A stretch of DNA of 64,000 nucleotides, taken from the NCBI GenBank assembly GCA_018269055.1, contig JAFDVI010000012.1, positions 219,820 to 283,819 of the forward strand, read 5' to 3'. Below the pieces are notes generated by a model. That model was not told where the DNA came from. It saw nothing but the letters and a program-made list of their open reading frames with translations, and ran no database searches. The DNA is from Acidobacteriota bacterium. GTDB taxonomy: Bacteria; Acidobacteriota; Blastocatellia; RBC074. This document shows, piece after piece, positions 1-7,798 of this stretch. A program made the translations under genes and the position numbers. The stretch's first letter is position 1; every line of letters starts with the position of its first letter.

Positions 1-271
1 GCAAAAACGCCACCAACGGATGGAACGCTTCGCGGAAGAACGCGTATTGGCCACCGACTTTGGGCATGACGGTACTGAGTTCGGCAAAAACAAACGCTCC
101 GGCCAACGCAAAAACTCCCCCGGCAATCCACACGGCTAGAATCAAAAATGGCGTCCCGACTTTTTGCGCGACGATGTACGGATTAATGAAAATGCCGGAA
201 CCGATGATGCCGCTGATGACAATCATCGTGGCATCAAACAGATTCAATTTACGGGCGAACTGTGAAGGCAT
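1..271 (-). CDS. APC-family amino acid permease, N-terminal fragment (cut by window edge)
   Basis: The reverse strand encodes about 90 residues beginning MPSQFARKLNLFDATMI and then ISGIIGSGIFINP, the first transmembrane helix of amino acid/polyamine/organocation (APC) transporters with the GSGIF unwound substrate-binding motif. A second hydrophobic stretch (PFLILAVWIAGGVFALAGA) and an ELS..MPKVGGQY sequence match helix 2 and the following loop of the family. The rest of the gene lies beyond the window. By family it is an inner-membrane transporter of an amino acid or amine; the substrate cannot be read from this fragment. The ATG at 269-271 is chosen because the family motif starts about 20 residues later. 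Confidence 0.8.
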   Translation of the reverse strand, partial: MPSQFARKLNLFDATMIVISGIIGSGIFINPYIVAQKVGTPFLILAVWIAGGVFALAGAFVFAELSTVMPKVGGQYAFFREAFHPLVAFL

Positions 272-299
272 TTGAATTTGACCTTTTCGTCCACTAAGC

Positions 300-344
300 C
301 ACACGAAGAGCCACGAAGTTTTCTTCTTCGTGAAACCTCGTGTG
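300..344. repeat. Imperfect hairpin between permease and phosphatase genes
   Basis: CACACGA (300-306) and CACGAAG (312-318) pair with CTTCGTG (326-332) and TCGTGTG (338-344), leaving a 7-base loop and a 5-base internal bulge on each side. There is no clean T-run. It resembles the dispersed 'cttcgtg' type of intergenic hairpin; a role as weak terminator or REP-like element is inference. Confidence 0.45.
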
Positions 345-366
345 CCCTCGTGGATAAGATTGATTC

Positions 367-1140
367 TTATTCTTTGATACTTTTCAGAACGGCCAGCATC
401 TCGTCGTGAACTTTGCCGTTGGAGCACAGCAAACTGGAGGAATAGTTGTCGAAGGAAGAACCATCCAATTTGGTCACGCGCCCGCCGGCTTCTTCGATAA
501 TCACCCAGCCTGCGGCCACGTCCCAGGCGTTGAGTCCCTTTTCCCAAAATCCTTCCATCCGCCCGCAGGCGACACACGCCATGTCAATTGCTGCGGCTCC
601 CAGACGGCGTACGGCTTGGGCGTGATTGAGGAATTCGCGCCAGGCGGGCAGGTATTCGTTCATGCGCTCGCGCACGTCGTACGGAAAGCCGGAAACCAGC
701 AGCGCCTTTTCGAGCGTGTCAATTTCGGAAACCTGAATTTTCTCTCCGTTACAGATTGCGCCCGCGCCGCGTTCGGCTGCGAACATTTCATCGCGGTTCG
801 GATCGTAAATCACTCCGGCAACAGATTGCCCTTTGTGTTCGACGCCAATCGAAACCGCATAACATGGAAAGCCGTGCGAAAAGTTCGTCGTGCCGTCCAG
901 CGGATCAATGATCCAGGTGTATTCGTCGGTTTCGTGCGCGCTTGCGCCGCTTTCTTCGGCCAGAATGCGATGCGCTGGGTATTGTGAAGAGATCAGCGCT
1001 TTGATGTGTTGTTCGCTGGCCAAATCGGCCTCGGTAACCAGATTGATGCGGCCTTTGTGTTCAATGCGAAAACCGCGCGCGGCAAAATCCTGCAAAATGG
1101 CTCCGGCTTCACGCGCGGCTTTGATAGCTAATTCAATCAT
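367..1140 (-). CDS. Inositol-monophosphatase family protein (SuhB/IMPase-like)
   Basis: This 257-residue protein has the usual length for the Mg-dependent, Li-sensitive phosphatase family. It carries the metal-binding signatures: EES (about 62-64), IDPLDGTTNF (about 77-86) and, near the C terminus, NAWDVAAGWVIIEEAGG, which holds the catalytic-metal Asp. The family hydrolyses myo-inositol-1-phosphate or related sugar phosphates in the cytoplasm; the SuhB branch can also affect rRNA transcription, but nothing here shows that role. A second, more HisN-like paralogue lies at 48943-49719. Its neighbours do not form an obvious pathway with it, so the substrate is unknown. Confidence 0.88.
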   Translation of the reverse strand: MIELAIKAAREAGAILQDFAARGFRIEHKGRINLVTEADLASEQHIKALISSQYPAHRILAEESGASAHETDEYTWIIDPLDGTTNFSHGFPCYAVSIGVEHKGQSVAGVIYDPNRDEMFAAERGAGAICNGEKIQVSEIDTLEKALLVSGFPYDVRERMNEYLPAWREFLNHAQAVRRLGAAAIDMACVACGRMEGFWEKGLNAWDVAAGWVIIEEAGGRVTKLDGSSFDNYSSSLLCSNGKVHDEMLAVLKSIKE

Positions 1141-1154
1141 TGTTCAAGTAGGTG

Positions 1155-1231
1155 TTAGATTTCAGAATGTTGGATATCAGGTTTCAAAGTTCAATGTGAT
1201 TCGGGATTATCAACGTGAGACTGAAATCTGA
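1155..1231. repeat. Short inverted repeat in intergenic gap
   Basis: TTAGATTTCAG (1155-1165) and CTGAAATCTGA (1221-1231) are inverted copies (one mismatch) separated by 55 bases in the gap between the deoxyhypusine-synthase-like gene and the phosphatase. It may be a weak secondary structure or repeat remnant; no promoter is evident. Confidence 0.3.
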
Positions 1232-1260
1232 CAACTATGCCCAATCGCCGACGCAGGCTG

Positions 1261-2235
1261 CTAACATCCAGCACCCAGCGCCCGACATCTCAGACCAGCC
1301 GCCAACAGCGGAATCATCAATTCGTGATGGCCTGTGAGGCTGAATCCTTTGCCAGTACCATTGGCCACGGGACGGCGAACGACGTTGGTCGCCGGACGGT
1401 AATGCTGGAGAAAGTCGAAATTGGCCGTGGTGAAATCCGTCAGCGAATGGCCAAGGTTGCGAACGACGGTGACGGCTTTCAAAAAGATTTCCGGCAAAGT
1501 CACGGCGGATCCCAAATTCAGGTAAACGCCTCCGCCATCGAGTTCGCGAACAATCGAAGTGAAGAGTTTGAAATCGTAATAGCTGGCCGCGCCCAGAGCT
1601 GCGCCATCGGCGTGCGGATGAATATGGAGGATGTCTGTGCCAATTGTGACGTGAGCCGTAACCGGCACACGCAATTTGTACGCTTCGTGCAGCAGCGAAA
1701 ATTCTGCATGCGGCGGTTGAGCTTCCATCAACATGCGTCCGACGGATTCGCCGATGCCAAGGTCGTCAGCCGTGCCGCGCTTGATCGCGTCATTGAGCAA
1801 GCGACCGGTTTCTTCCGCCATTCCAAACGCGCCGGAACCGAGCGCGCTGTCCACATCTTCGGAAGTCCAACCTGCCATCGCGATCTCGAAATCGTGAATG
1901 ACGCCGGAACCATTCGTCGCCAATGCAGTGACAAATCCGCGTCGCATCAAATCAATCAAGATCGGAGCCAGGCCGGTTTTGATGACATGGCCGCCAAATC
2001 CCCAAATGATGGCGCGATTTTTGGATTTCGCTTCCACGATGGCCGCAACGACTGCGCGAAGGCTTTCGGCAGCAAGCAGATTTGGCAGCGAATCGAACAA
2101 GGCGGCTGTCGCGTGCGCCTGTTCATCGCTGAGCGGTTTCGCAAAATCGCGCACCGTCACTTTGCTCGGTCGGTCATACAACGAGTACGTGGCGATGCGC
2201 GAAAAATCTATCGGTTCCTGATTGTAAATTGTCAT
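1261..2235 (-). CDS. Deoxyhypusine-synthase-like conserved protein
   Basis: The 324-residue protein has a Rossmann-like layout: IIWGFGGHVIKTGL (about 75-88), ALATNGSGVIHDFEIA (about 103-118), AHVTIGTDILHIHPHADGA (about 194-212), then a YLNLGSAVTLPE segment and a C-terminal TGHHELMIPLL. The arrangement recalls the NAD-binding deoxyhypusine synthase superfamily, in which spermidine is cleaved and an aminobutyl group moved to a lysine or an amine. Bacteria lack eIF5A, so a true deoxyhypusine role is unlikely; a polyamine or unrelated NAD-dependent reaction is possible. I do not see the family's active-site lysine context clearly. The assignment is by remembered family pattern, not a search, and the function is open. 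Confidence 0.5.
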   Translation of the reverse strand: MTIYNQEPIDFSRIATYSLYDRPSKVTVRDFAKPLSDEQAHATAALFDSLPNLLAAESLRAVVAAIVEAKSKNRAIIWGFGGHVIKTGLAPILIDLMRRGFVTALATNGSGVIHDFEIAMAGWTSEDVDSALGSGAFGMAEETGRLLNDAIKRGTADDLGIGESVGRMLMEAQPPHAEFSLLHEAYKLRVPVTAHVTIGTDILHIHPHADGAALGAASYYDFKLFTSIVRELDGGGVYLNLGSAVTLPEIFLKAVTVVRNLGHSLTDFTTANFDFLQHYRPATNVVRRPVANGTGKGFSLTGHHELMIPLLAAGLRCRALGAGC

Positions 2236-2239
2236 TTGA

Positions 2240-2348
2240 TGGCGTCCTGGCCTCAGACTCTTTCTGAGGCTTGAATGTAAAGGTCAGTACGCCATAACTT
2301 TGCACGGTTTCGCCGCCAATCTCAAACTGTGGCGGCAACCGAGTTTGT
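2240..2348 (-). pseudogene. Possible TonB C-terminal tail remnant
   Basis: Just past the stop of the TonB-domain gene, the +1 frame of the reverse strand reads DEQTRLPPQFEIGGETVQ then SYGVLTFTFKPQKESEA. The part GETVQSYGVLTFTFKPQ aligns with the real C terminus of the neighbouring gene, GVPVKVQGVLNFNFTLR. It has no start codon or complete domain, so it looks like the residue of a partial duplication or an old frameshift. Only this short match supports it. Confidence 0.35.
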
Positions 2349-4286
2349 TCATCGAAGCGTGAAGTTAAAATTCAACACGCCCTGAACTTTTACAGGTACG
2401 CCGGAGAGTTCAATCCGTTTGAATTCCCATTGTCGAGCCGCGTTTAGCGCAGCTTCGCGCAATTCCTCCGGGCCGCTGATCACATTCGCTTCGATCACCT
2501 TTCCCTCTTCGGAGATGATCACCTGAATCTGCACCAATCCTTGAATCCGCGACATCTTGGCTTCCAGGGGATAGTCAGGCTGAACCTTCTTGATTGCGCT
2601 TCCCTGCAAAACGCCGCCTGAAACGTTGATCTTTTTCGGAGCCGGTTTCGCCTCCGCACCTTCGGCTTCAGGCTTTGGCATAGGAGGCGGTGGAGGCGGC
2701 GGCGCATCAAAATCTGCCTGTCCCTTCATCAATTTGAAGGAATCCAGAAATTTCGCCATCGCAACATCTGCGCTCTCGCTCAGCGTTGGAAACGTGACCA
2801 GCAAGTAAACACGGTTTTTGACGATGTAAACCCGGCACAGCCCCGTCACAAAGTCGTTTTTCATTGTGAGTTCGCGACCGGGGTAACCGTCCAAGCTGAT
2901 GTCTTTTTCGGCTGTGACTTTTGCCTTCAGTGAAGAGGCAAATCCGGCGGCAAAGTTTCTGTAAAACTGCGCCATTTCCTGTTTCGACGGCAACGGTCCC
3001 GGCACTGACAAATGCCCGGCCAAACACAACATCCCATCGCCTGTCGCCGACAGCATTTCGATATTCAACCCGGAGATGCTCTTGACCTCTCGAACCGGTT
3101 GAGCAGGCATGATGACTTTGAACCCAAGCCGCGGCTCGACGATTTCTCTCCAATTTGCGGTTTGAACAACAGTGCCGGAGGCAGTTGAAACTGTGCTCGG
3201 CGTTTCCGTCACCACCAACGATTCAAAATACTCCGTGGCGGCTTTCTGATTAACCTCTCCGATGCCGGTAATGATGTTGAGAATGTAAATGCGCGATCCA
3301 ATCAGAAACAGGCGGCCAAGGCCATCTATTCTGGCGGATTTGATTTTGAACTCCCGTCCGGGATACCCGTTGTAAGTAATCTGGCGCTCGCTGGTGATTT
3401 TGCCCCCGATGCCTTTGGCTAAACCGTCACGCATGTTTTCAATGTAAGCTTTGGCGCTGTATTCGCTGTCGGGAACCGCCAGCAATTGTTGATAGGCAAC
3501 TTGGTAAACCAGTCCGTGTTCGCCTACGGCAATCCAGTTATGCATATCCAATCGCGGATCGTTCGGATTGATTTTGACCGTCTCTTTCTTTGGATCGCGT
3601 GGCAGCCGAACGGTAAACCCGTAATCCGGTTGGCGGAAATCGCGCCACGCGATTGGTTGCGTATAAAAGTCCGCGGGGGCGGCTTCCTTCTCCGCTTGAA
3701 TCCCGGATACCGGAGGAGCGGTGACGGCAATCGTGTCCGGAGATTTGAGGAACCCAAAAGAATCGTAAAACTGTTTGACTTCAACCGGCACTGGCGATTT
3801 CAGAGATGCTTTGTCAACCACTGCAATCAGCATATACATACGGTTTTTGACGACAAATGCGCGCATCGTCAGAACGCCGTTTAAGAAAGGCGCTCTGATT
3901 TCCCGACCTGGATATTTGCCGAAAGCGATCTCTTTCTGCTCCGGATTTTCCAACTTCATCTTAACCGCCATCGCGCCAATTCCATTTTCCATCACATCCT
4001 TGGCAGCTTCATCGGTGTCAAATGATATGGGATATTCCGCAACCATGACCGTGAAGTAATTGGCGTCCTGATGCGCCGCGAAGCTTCGAATGGGAATGCG
4101 ACCGATTTCTGATTCCACCATTTCTGTGCCTTCGCGCGGTTGAGACGGCAACAACACTTTGAAATTGTCTTTTTCAGAACTGAACTCTTGCCATGGAGTT
4201 TTTGAGCCGGAGATTCCTGACGGCTGGGCGTTTGTGAAAACGACGGCTGCAATCAGCAACAGAGTAATTGAAATGGCTTTTCTCAT
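2349..4286 (-). CDS. Secreted three-repeat protein with C-terminal TonB domain
   Basis: The 645-residue protein starts with a Sec signal peptide (MRKAISITLLLIAAVVFTNA). Three homologous modules follow, each opening with a W-R/Q-E/D-F segment and a GF/NF.V.LP motif (about 32-50, 214-232, 379-397) and each holding a YPGRE motif (about 124, 307, 467) followed by a KNR/GSR.Y.L strand. A proline-rich linker (about 528-552) leads to a TonB C-terminal domain (about 560-645, PDYPLEAK...GLVQIQVIISEEGKV). In the family, TonB C-terminal domains bridge the periplasm; here there is no N-terminal anchor helix beyond the signal peptide, so it is probably a periplasmic or lipoprotein-less accessory protein of unknown role. 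ATG at 4284-4286 follows GGAG. Confidence 0.75.
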   Translation of the reverse strand: MRKAISITLLLIAAVVFTNAQPSGISGSKTPWQEFSSEKDNFKVLLPSQPREGTEMVESEIGRIPIRSFAAHQDANYFTVMVAEYPISFDTDEAAKDVMENGIGAMAVKMKLENPEQKEIAFGKYPGREIRAPFLNGVLTMRAFVVKNRMYMLIAVVDKASLKSPVPVEVKQFYDSFGFLKSPDTIAVTAPPVSGIQAEKEAAPADFYTQPIAWRDFRQPDYGFTVRLPRDPKKETVKINPNDPRLDMHNWIAVGEHGLVYQVAYQQLLAVPDSEYSAKAYIENMRDGLAKGIGGKITSERQITYNGYPGREFKIKSARIDGLGRLFLIGSRIYILNIITGIGEVNQKAATEYFESLVVTETPSTVSTASGTVVQTANWREIVEPRLGFKVIMPAQPVREVKSISGLNIEMLSATGDGMLCLAGHLSVPGPLPSKQEMAQFYRNFAAGFASSLKAKVTAEKDISLDGYPGRELTMKNDFVTGLCRVYIVKNRVYLLVTFPTLSESADVAMAKFLDSFKLMKGQADFDAPPPPPPPMPKPEAEGAEAKPAPKKINVSGGVLQGSAIKKVQPDYPLEAKMSRIQGLVQIQVIISEEGKVIEANVISGPEELREAALNAARQWEFKRIELSGVPVKVQGVLNFNFTLR

Positions 4287-4346
4287 GATTTCTCCAAAGT
4301 TGTAGGTGAGGCGGCATTCCGCTGCCTCACCGCGGATGAACCTGAC

Positions 4347-5705
4347 TTACCGCACGGCAATCTGTTTTTTGGCTGGTTTGGCGGCGTTTACGGCTTTTAC
4401 GGCCAACAACTCTTTCACCGTCTGGCGCAAATTTTCTTCCTGGCCTGTGCCCAAAAAGTGCGCGGCGATTTTGCCGTCACGGTCAATCACAAAGGTCTGG
4501 GGAATGGCTTGAATTCCATATTGTTTGGAAACCGAGCCTTCGGCGTCCATAAGCGTCGGAAAGGTGTAGCCGTATTTTTGGACGAACCGTTTGGCATCGG
4601 CGATTTCTTCATCGTTGATGCCAATCACAATTACGCCTTTGTCTTTGAAATCCTTGTGGAGCTTTTCGACGTGCGGCATCGTTTCGCGGCAAGGCCCACA
4701 CCACGAAGCCCAAAAATCAATCACGACGATTTTGCCGCGCAGCTTGCCCATACTGAACTGTTTGCCATTCAAATCCGCCAGGGAAAAACTGACGGCGTCG
4801 CTGCCCACCAAACTTTCAGTTTCCGGCTCATCCTCATCGGCTGCACCCGCAAATTTAGAATCAAACTTTTCGACTTCTTTGGCGTCTGCGGGCGGCGCGA
4901 AGGCAAAGAACGAATCGGGCAAGGGTTCATTGGTTTTGGCAACGGTCAACGTCGTGCTCATCGTGAAATTCGCATTGTCGGCAAAAGCCTTGAACATTTG
5001 CGCAAAGACTCCACCACCATCGAATTGATGACGCAACACAATCAGCCGCTCTTTGTCTATCCAGAAAGTCATCGGGTAGGTGAACGTTTTTCCCTGTTCG
5101 ACAGCGTTTCCATGCGCGCCCGCGTTCGAGGTCGCCGGATTGCGGTTTGTGTCGGAATAAACGGCTTCAATGACATAGCAATTGATGTGCTGCCCGCCAA
5201 GCTCCAGGGTTTCCTCTCGAAGGACTTTGGCGCTCGCCAGGTTTTGGGTCAAATCTTCGGAGGTCAGGTCGGCAAACATCGAATGGCTTTTGAACTGGTT
5301 CAGCAAAGGAGCCCCGGCTTCGGGCAACGACGCCTTGTCAAACAGCTTTTTGGTAAACTGCTTTTCGGAAACCAGGTAAACCCACTCCGTCTGGCCATCC
5401 GATACGATTGTCCGGCCGCCTTCAAATGGATTTTTGGTCTGGATGCGTCTTTGGCCGGCTTTGCCGGAAGCCAGGACGAATGGCAACTCAAAGCGCATGA
5501 ACACGCCGTCCCCTTTCATTTCCAACACGGTCTGGCCTTCAAACTGGAATGATTTTAGATTTTGATGAACTTCGCTGACTTTCTTCAGCAATTCTTTGGC
5601 ATCAGGTTGGGGTTGAGGCGATGTGTTTTGATTTTGAGCGAGGGCGCTGATTGTCATCAGCGTCAAAACCACGATCGAAACGAAACTTGATTTGAATTTG
5701 GACAT
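4347..5705 (-). CDS. Secreted TlpA-like thioredoxin with N-terminal DUF2092-like domain
   Basis: A signal peptide (about 1-23, ending ALAQ) precedes a roughly 260-residue beta-rich domain that resembles the LolA/DUF2092 fold (QFEGQTVLEMKGDG, RHQFDGGG). From about residue 300 there is an AhpC/TSA-type thioredoxin domain with FWASWCGPC (catalytic Cys336 and Cys339) and the cis-Pro region IQAIPQTFVIDRDG. The architecture suggests an exported thiol-disulfide oxidoreductase acting in the periplasm, joined to a lipid- or protein-binding module. The start has AAGGAG about ten bases upstream. Length is greater than plain TlpA (about 180 residues) because of the N-terminal domain. It is the gene upstream of the TonB-repeat gene on the same strand, 60 bases away, possibly cotranscribed. 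Confidence 0.82.
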   Translation of the reverse strand: MSKFKSSFVSIVVLTLMTISALAQNQNTSPQPQPDAKELLKKVSEVHQNLKSFQFEGQTVLEMKGDGVFMRFELPFVLASGKAGQRRIQTKNPFEGGRTIVSDGQTEWVYLVSEKQFTKKLFDKASLPEAGAPLLNQFKSHSMFADLTSEDLTQNLASAKVLREETLELGGQHINCYVIEAVYSDTNRNPATSNAGAHGNAVEQGKTFTYPMTFWIDKERLIVLRHQFDGGGVFAQMFKAFADNANFTMSTTLTVAKTNEPLPDSFFAFAPPADAKEVEKFDSKFAGAADEDEPETESLVGSDAVSFSLADLNGKQFSMGKLRGKIVVIDFWASWCGPCRETMPHVEKLHKDFKDKGVIVIGINDEEIADAKRFVQKYGYTFPTLMDAEGSVSKQYGIQAIPQTFVIDRDGKIAAHFLGTGQEENLRQTVKELLAVKAVNAAKPAKKQIAVR

Positions 5706-5969
5706 TGTGATTGGCTCCTTTGGCGCGAATTGTTTAGCGCGCGGTTAATTGGGCATATTGAGAAAACTGGCTGAGTGTTAATAGCCGAGAACGCTTTCGT
5801 AAACTTCTTCAGCAAAACAAACGGTTTTCGCGATTCGTTGTCGCGAAATTCTTTGGCCGAAAGAAGGGCTCGCCTGATGTTGACAACTTCGGCAGCCTTT
5901 CATTGAACTTTTGATGTTGTTTGCTTTCCACGCCGGGTCAAGCGAGTCGGCGAAAAAACATTTCACGGC
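5706..5969. other. Intergenic region, no convincing gene
   Basis: A 62-codon minus-strand reading frame (5778-5966) starts four bases after the stop of the aldo/keto reductase and includes a CRSCQH segment. It has no ribosome-binding site and no recognisable family, so it is not called as a gene. The stretch probably holds the promoter of the TlpA-like gene. Confidence 0.4.
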
Positions 5970-6908
5970 TCAATCTTTCATGGCTTTGAAACCGGGGAAT
6001 CCATGCTGAGCGCGGCCAATGGGGCCTTCGTGTTTGGCCGAGACCTTGTATAGTTCATACCGTCCGTCGCCCGCCGCTTCCGCTGTGCGCGTTCGGAGCG
6101 ACTGCATTTCTTCGGCTGTCATAGGCTGGAAGTTGCGCGCAACTTTTAAGTTCTGTTGCAGGATTGCGGAAGAGTCTATCCCACTGACCACCGTCGCCGC
6201 CGGCAAACTCATCGTGTAACGCAAAGCCTCTTCAGCAGTTACGACTCCGGCTTTGACCATATCGCCTACGCCGCCCATGCTTTTCATGCCGATAGCCGCA
6301 ATTCCCTGCCGTTCCAGTTCCGGCAGCACTTTCTGTTCAAAGCTGCGAAAGGTTCCGTCCAAAACATTGAGCGGCAACTGGCAGGCGTCAAATGGGTATT
6401 CGTAAGCCAGCATTTTCAAATGAATCTCCGCGCTTTTGTGGCCGGTGAACCCCACAAAGCGGACTTTGCCTTCCTGTTGTGCCTGCGCCAGCGCTTCCAC
6501 CGCTCCGTCCGGAGCGAAATGCCATTCGGGATCGTTTTCGTAAACGACTTCGTGAATCTGCCACAGGTCAAGGTAATCGGTTTTCAGCCGCCGCAGCGAA
6601 TCTTCAAGTTGGCGCATGGCTTCGTGGCGGTCGCGCCCGTGCGTGCAAACTTTGGACATCAAAAACACGTCTTGCCGCCGGTCGGCAATGGCTCGTCCCA
6701 TCAACTCTTCGCTGCGTCCGTCGTGATATTCCCAGGCGTTGTCCATAAAGGTTATGCCCGCATCAATCGTTTCCTGCACCAATCGAACGGCTTCATCGTC
6801 ATCTTTAATCAAGCCCAGGTGATACCCGCCAAAGCCAATGGCAGTTACCTCAACGCCCGTACGCCCCAACGCGCGCAACGGAATTCCAGCAGAGTTTTGT
6901 TTGCTCAC
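5970..6908 (-). CDS. Aldo/keto reductase
   Basis: This 312-residue NADPH-dependent (beta/alpha)8 barrel enzyme shows the family pattern: GFGGYHLG near the N terminus, the catalytic Asp-Tyr pair in FMDNAWEYHDGRSEE (about 55-69), Lys in FLMSKVCTHGRD (about 83-94) and the His in DLWQIHEV (about 113-120). The C-terminal half keeps the cofactor-binding QLPLNVLD and SGIDS segments. The family reduces aldehydes, ketones or sugars; the substrate cannot be told. The start codon is GTG with AAGGACA upstream. It stands alone between the toxin-antitoxin-like genes and the TlpA-like gene. Confidence 0.88.
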   Translation of the reverse strand: MSKQNSAGIPLRALGRTGVEVTAIGFGGYHLGLIKDDDEAVRLVQETIDAGITFMDNAWEYHDGRSEELMGRAIADRRQDVFLMSKVCTHGRDRHEAMRQLEDSLRRLKTDYLDLWQIHEVVYENDPEWHFAPDGAVEALAQAQQEGKVRFVGFTGHKSAEIHLKMLAYEYPFDACQLPLNVLDGTFRSFEQKVLPELERQGIAAIGMKSMGGVGDMVKAGVVTAEEALRYTMSLPAATVVSGIDSSAILQQNLKVARNFQPMTAEEMQSLRTRTAEAAGDGRYELYKVSAKHEGPIGRAQHGFPGFKAMKD

Positions 6909-6919
6909 TTGAATTGTCC

Positions 6920-7210
6920 TTATTCAGTAATTTGATCAGATTGCTGTTTTGTTTGCGGCTCAGGCCCAGTTTGCCGCATCCGCGCTTCCAGATTCGCCAC
7001 AAAGTCCTCTACATCCACTTCGTCGCCATACAATCTTTCGCATAATCGCCTTTTGATCTCCATATCATTCAAACCCGGCGGAAACGAAGCCAAAATCATC
7101 TTTCGAGCCACATCAAACATCTGACTTCCCATTTGCAACCGCTCGTCGCTCGAACGCGCCAGCATCCGTTCGCGCACCATTTGGGCAATCTCAGGAGAAG
7201 TATCATTCAT
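6920..7210 (-). CDS. Small partner protein of the nucleotidyltransferase gene
   Basis: The 96-residue cytoplasmic protein starts MNDTSPEIAQMVRERML and is rich in charged helices (FDVARKMILASFP, IKRRLCERLYG). It has no known catalytic motif that I recognise. Its ATG at 7208-7210 overlaps the stop of the upstream nucleotidyltransferase gene by 8 bases (ATGAATGA), which points to translational coupling; the longer upstream reading would extend into that gene and is rejected. By position it is likely the cognate partner (antitoxin-like or regulatory) of the nucleotidyltransferase, but this is inference. It lacks the Rx4-6H motif of HEPN toxins. Confidence 0.65.
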   Translation of the reverse strand: MNDTSPEIAQMVRERMLARSSDERLQMGSQMFDVARKMILASFPPGLNDMEIKRRLCERLYGDEVDVEDFVANLEARMRQTGPEPQTKQQSDQITE

Positions 7211-7775
7211 GACCAGCCAATGCCTCATTGAGTAAATCAGTAACACCAAGCGTTTTTGCCCAACTTTGCAAATACTCCAGGTCGCATTCCGGTACCAGTA
7301 AGTTATTCACATCTCGCAATTGCATTTCGGATTTAGAATCTCTCGCCCAGTAGAGTTTGGAAAGAATCAGATCTTCGCGGCTCACAATCCAGGTTTGAAA
7401 CTCGCTGATTGTGACTTCACAACGCCGTGAGAATTCTTCCAAACGGTACGGCTCTTCTTTTAAGACTACGCAATCCACTTTGATGATGCTGTCATTATGA
7501 ATCAGGTTGAATATCCCTCGTTGCGCGATTGCTCTGGCAACAGTCTCACGCGGCACATAATAATCCGGCTCAAACAACGCAAACAGCGTTTCTGCGTCGC
7601 TTGGTTTCAATGCCACCACCAGATCAATATCGCGAGTCATACGCGGCTGGGCGTAATGGTTCATCGCTACCGAACCGGTCAACATAAAGCCAATTCCGGC
7701 GCGATTCAGACGATTCGTCACGTCACGCAAAATGTCGAGTTCTGTTTGCAAGGCTTTGACCTTCCTCAGTTCCAA
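7203..7775 (-). CDS. Nucleotidyltransferase-fold protein (AbiEii/MNT-like)
   Basis: The 190-residue protein has the minimal nucleotidyltransferase signature GSVAMNHY then TRDIDLVV (about 37-54), where the Gly-Ser and the two Asp of D-x-D coordinate metal and nucleotide. A third acidic segment (IKVDCVVLKEEPYR) follows, as in AbiEii-type toxins and MNT antitoxins. Such proteins can add nucleotides to RNA or protein. The start appears to be TTG at 7773-7775, preceded by a GGATGGAAG segment; this start is not secure. It lies 23 bases from the PIN gene and overlaps its small partner, so all four genes of 6920-8619 may form one transcript. Confidence 0.72.
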   Translation of the reverse strand: MELRKVKALQTELDILRDVTNRLNRAGIGFMLTGSVAMNHYAQPRMTRDIDLVVALKPSDAETLFALFEPDYYVPRETVARAIAQRGIFNLIHNDSIIKVDCVVLKEEPYRLEEFSRRCEVTISEFQTWIVSREDLILSKLYWARDSKSEMQLRDVNNLLVPECDLEYLQSWAKTLGVTDLLNEALAGHE

Positions 7776-7798
7776 CTTCCATCCCAGGCGTCAGAATA

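Noticed and set aside
406..2274. Plus-strand frames 406-987 (193 codons) and 1237-2274 (345 codons)
   Set aside because: They lie antisense to the inositol-phosphatase and deoxyhypusine-synthase-like genes, which show family motifs; the plus frames have no recognisable domain.
4458..5552. 364-codon plus-strand frame
   Set aside because: Antisense to the TlpA-like gene, with no motif or ribosome-binding site.
5778..5966. 62-codon frame with CRSCQH
   Set aside because: No SD, no family match; left as intergenic.
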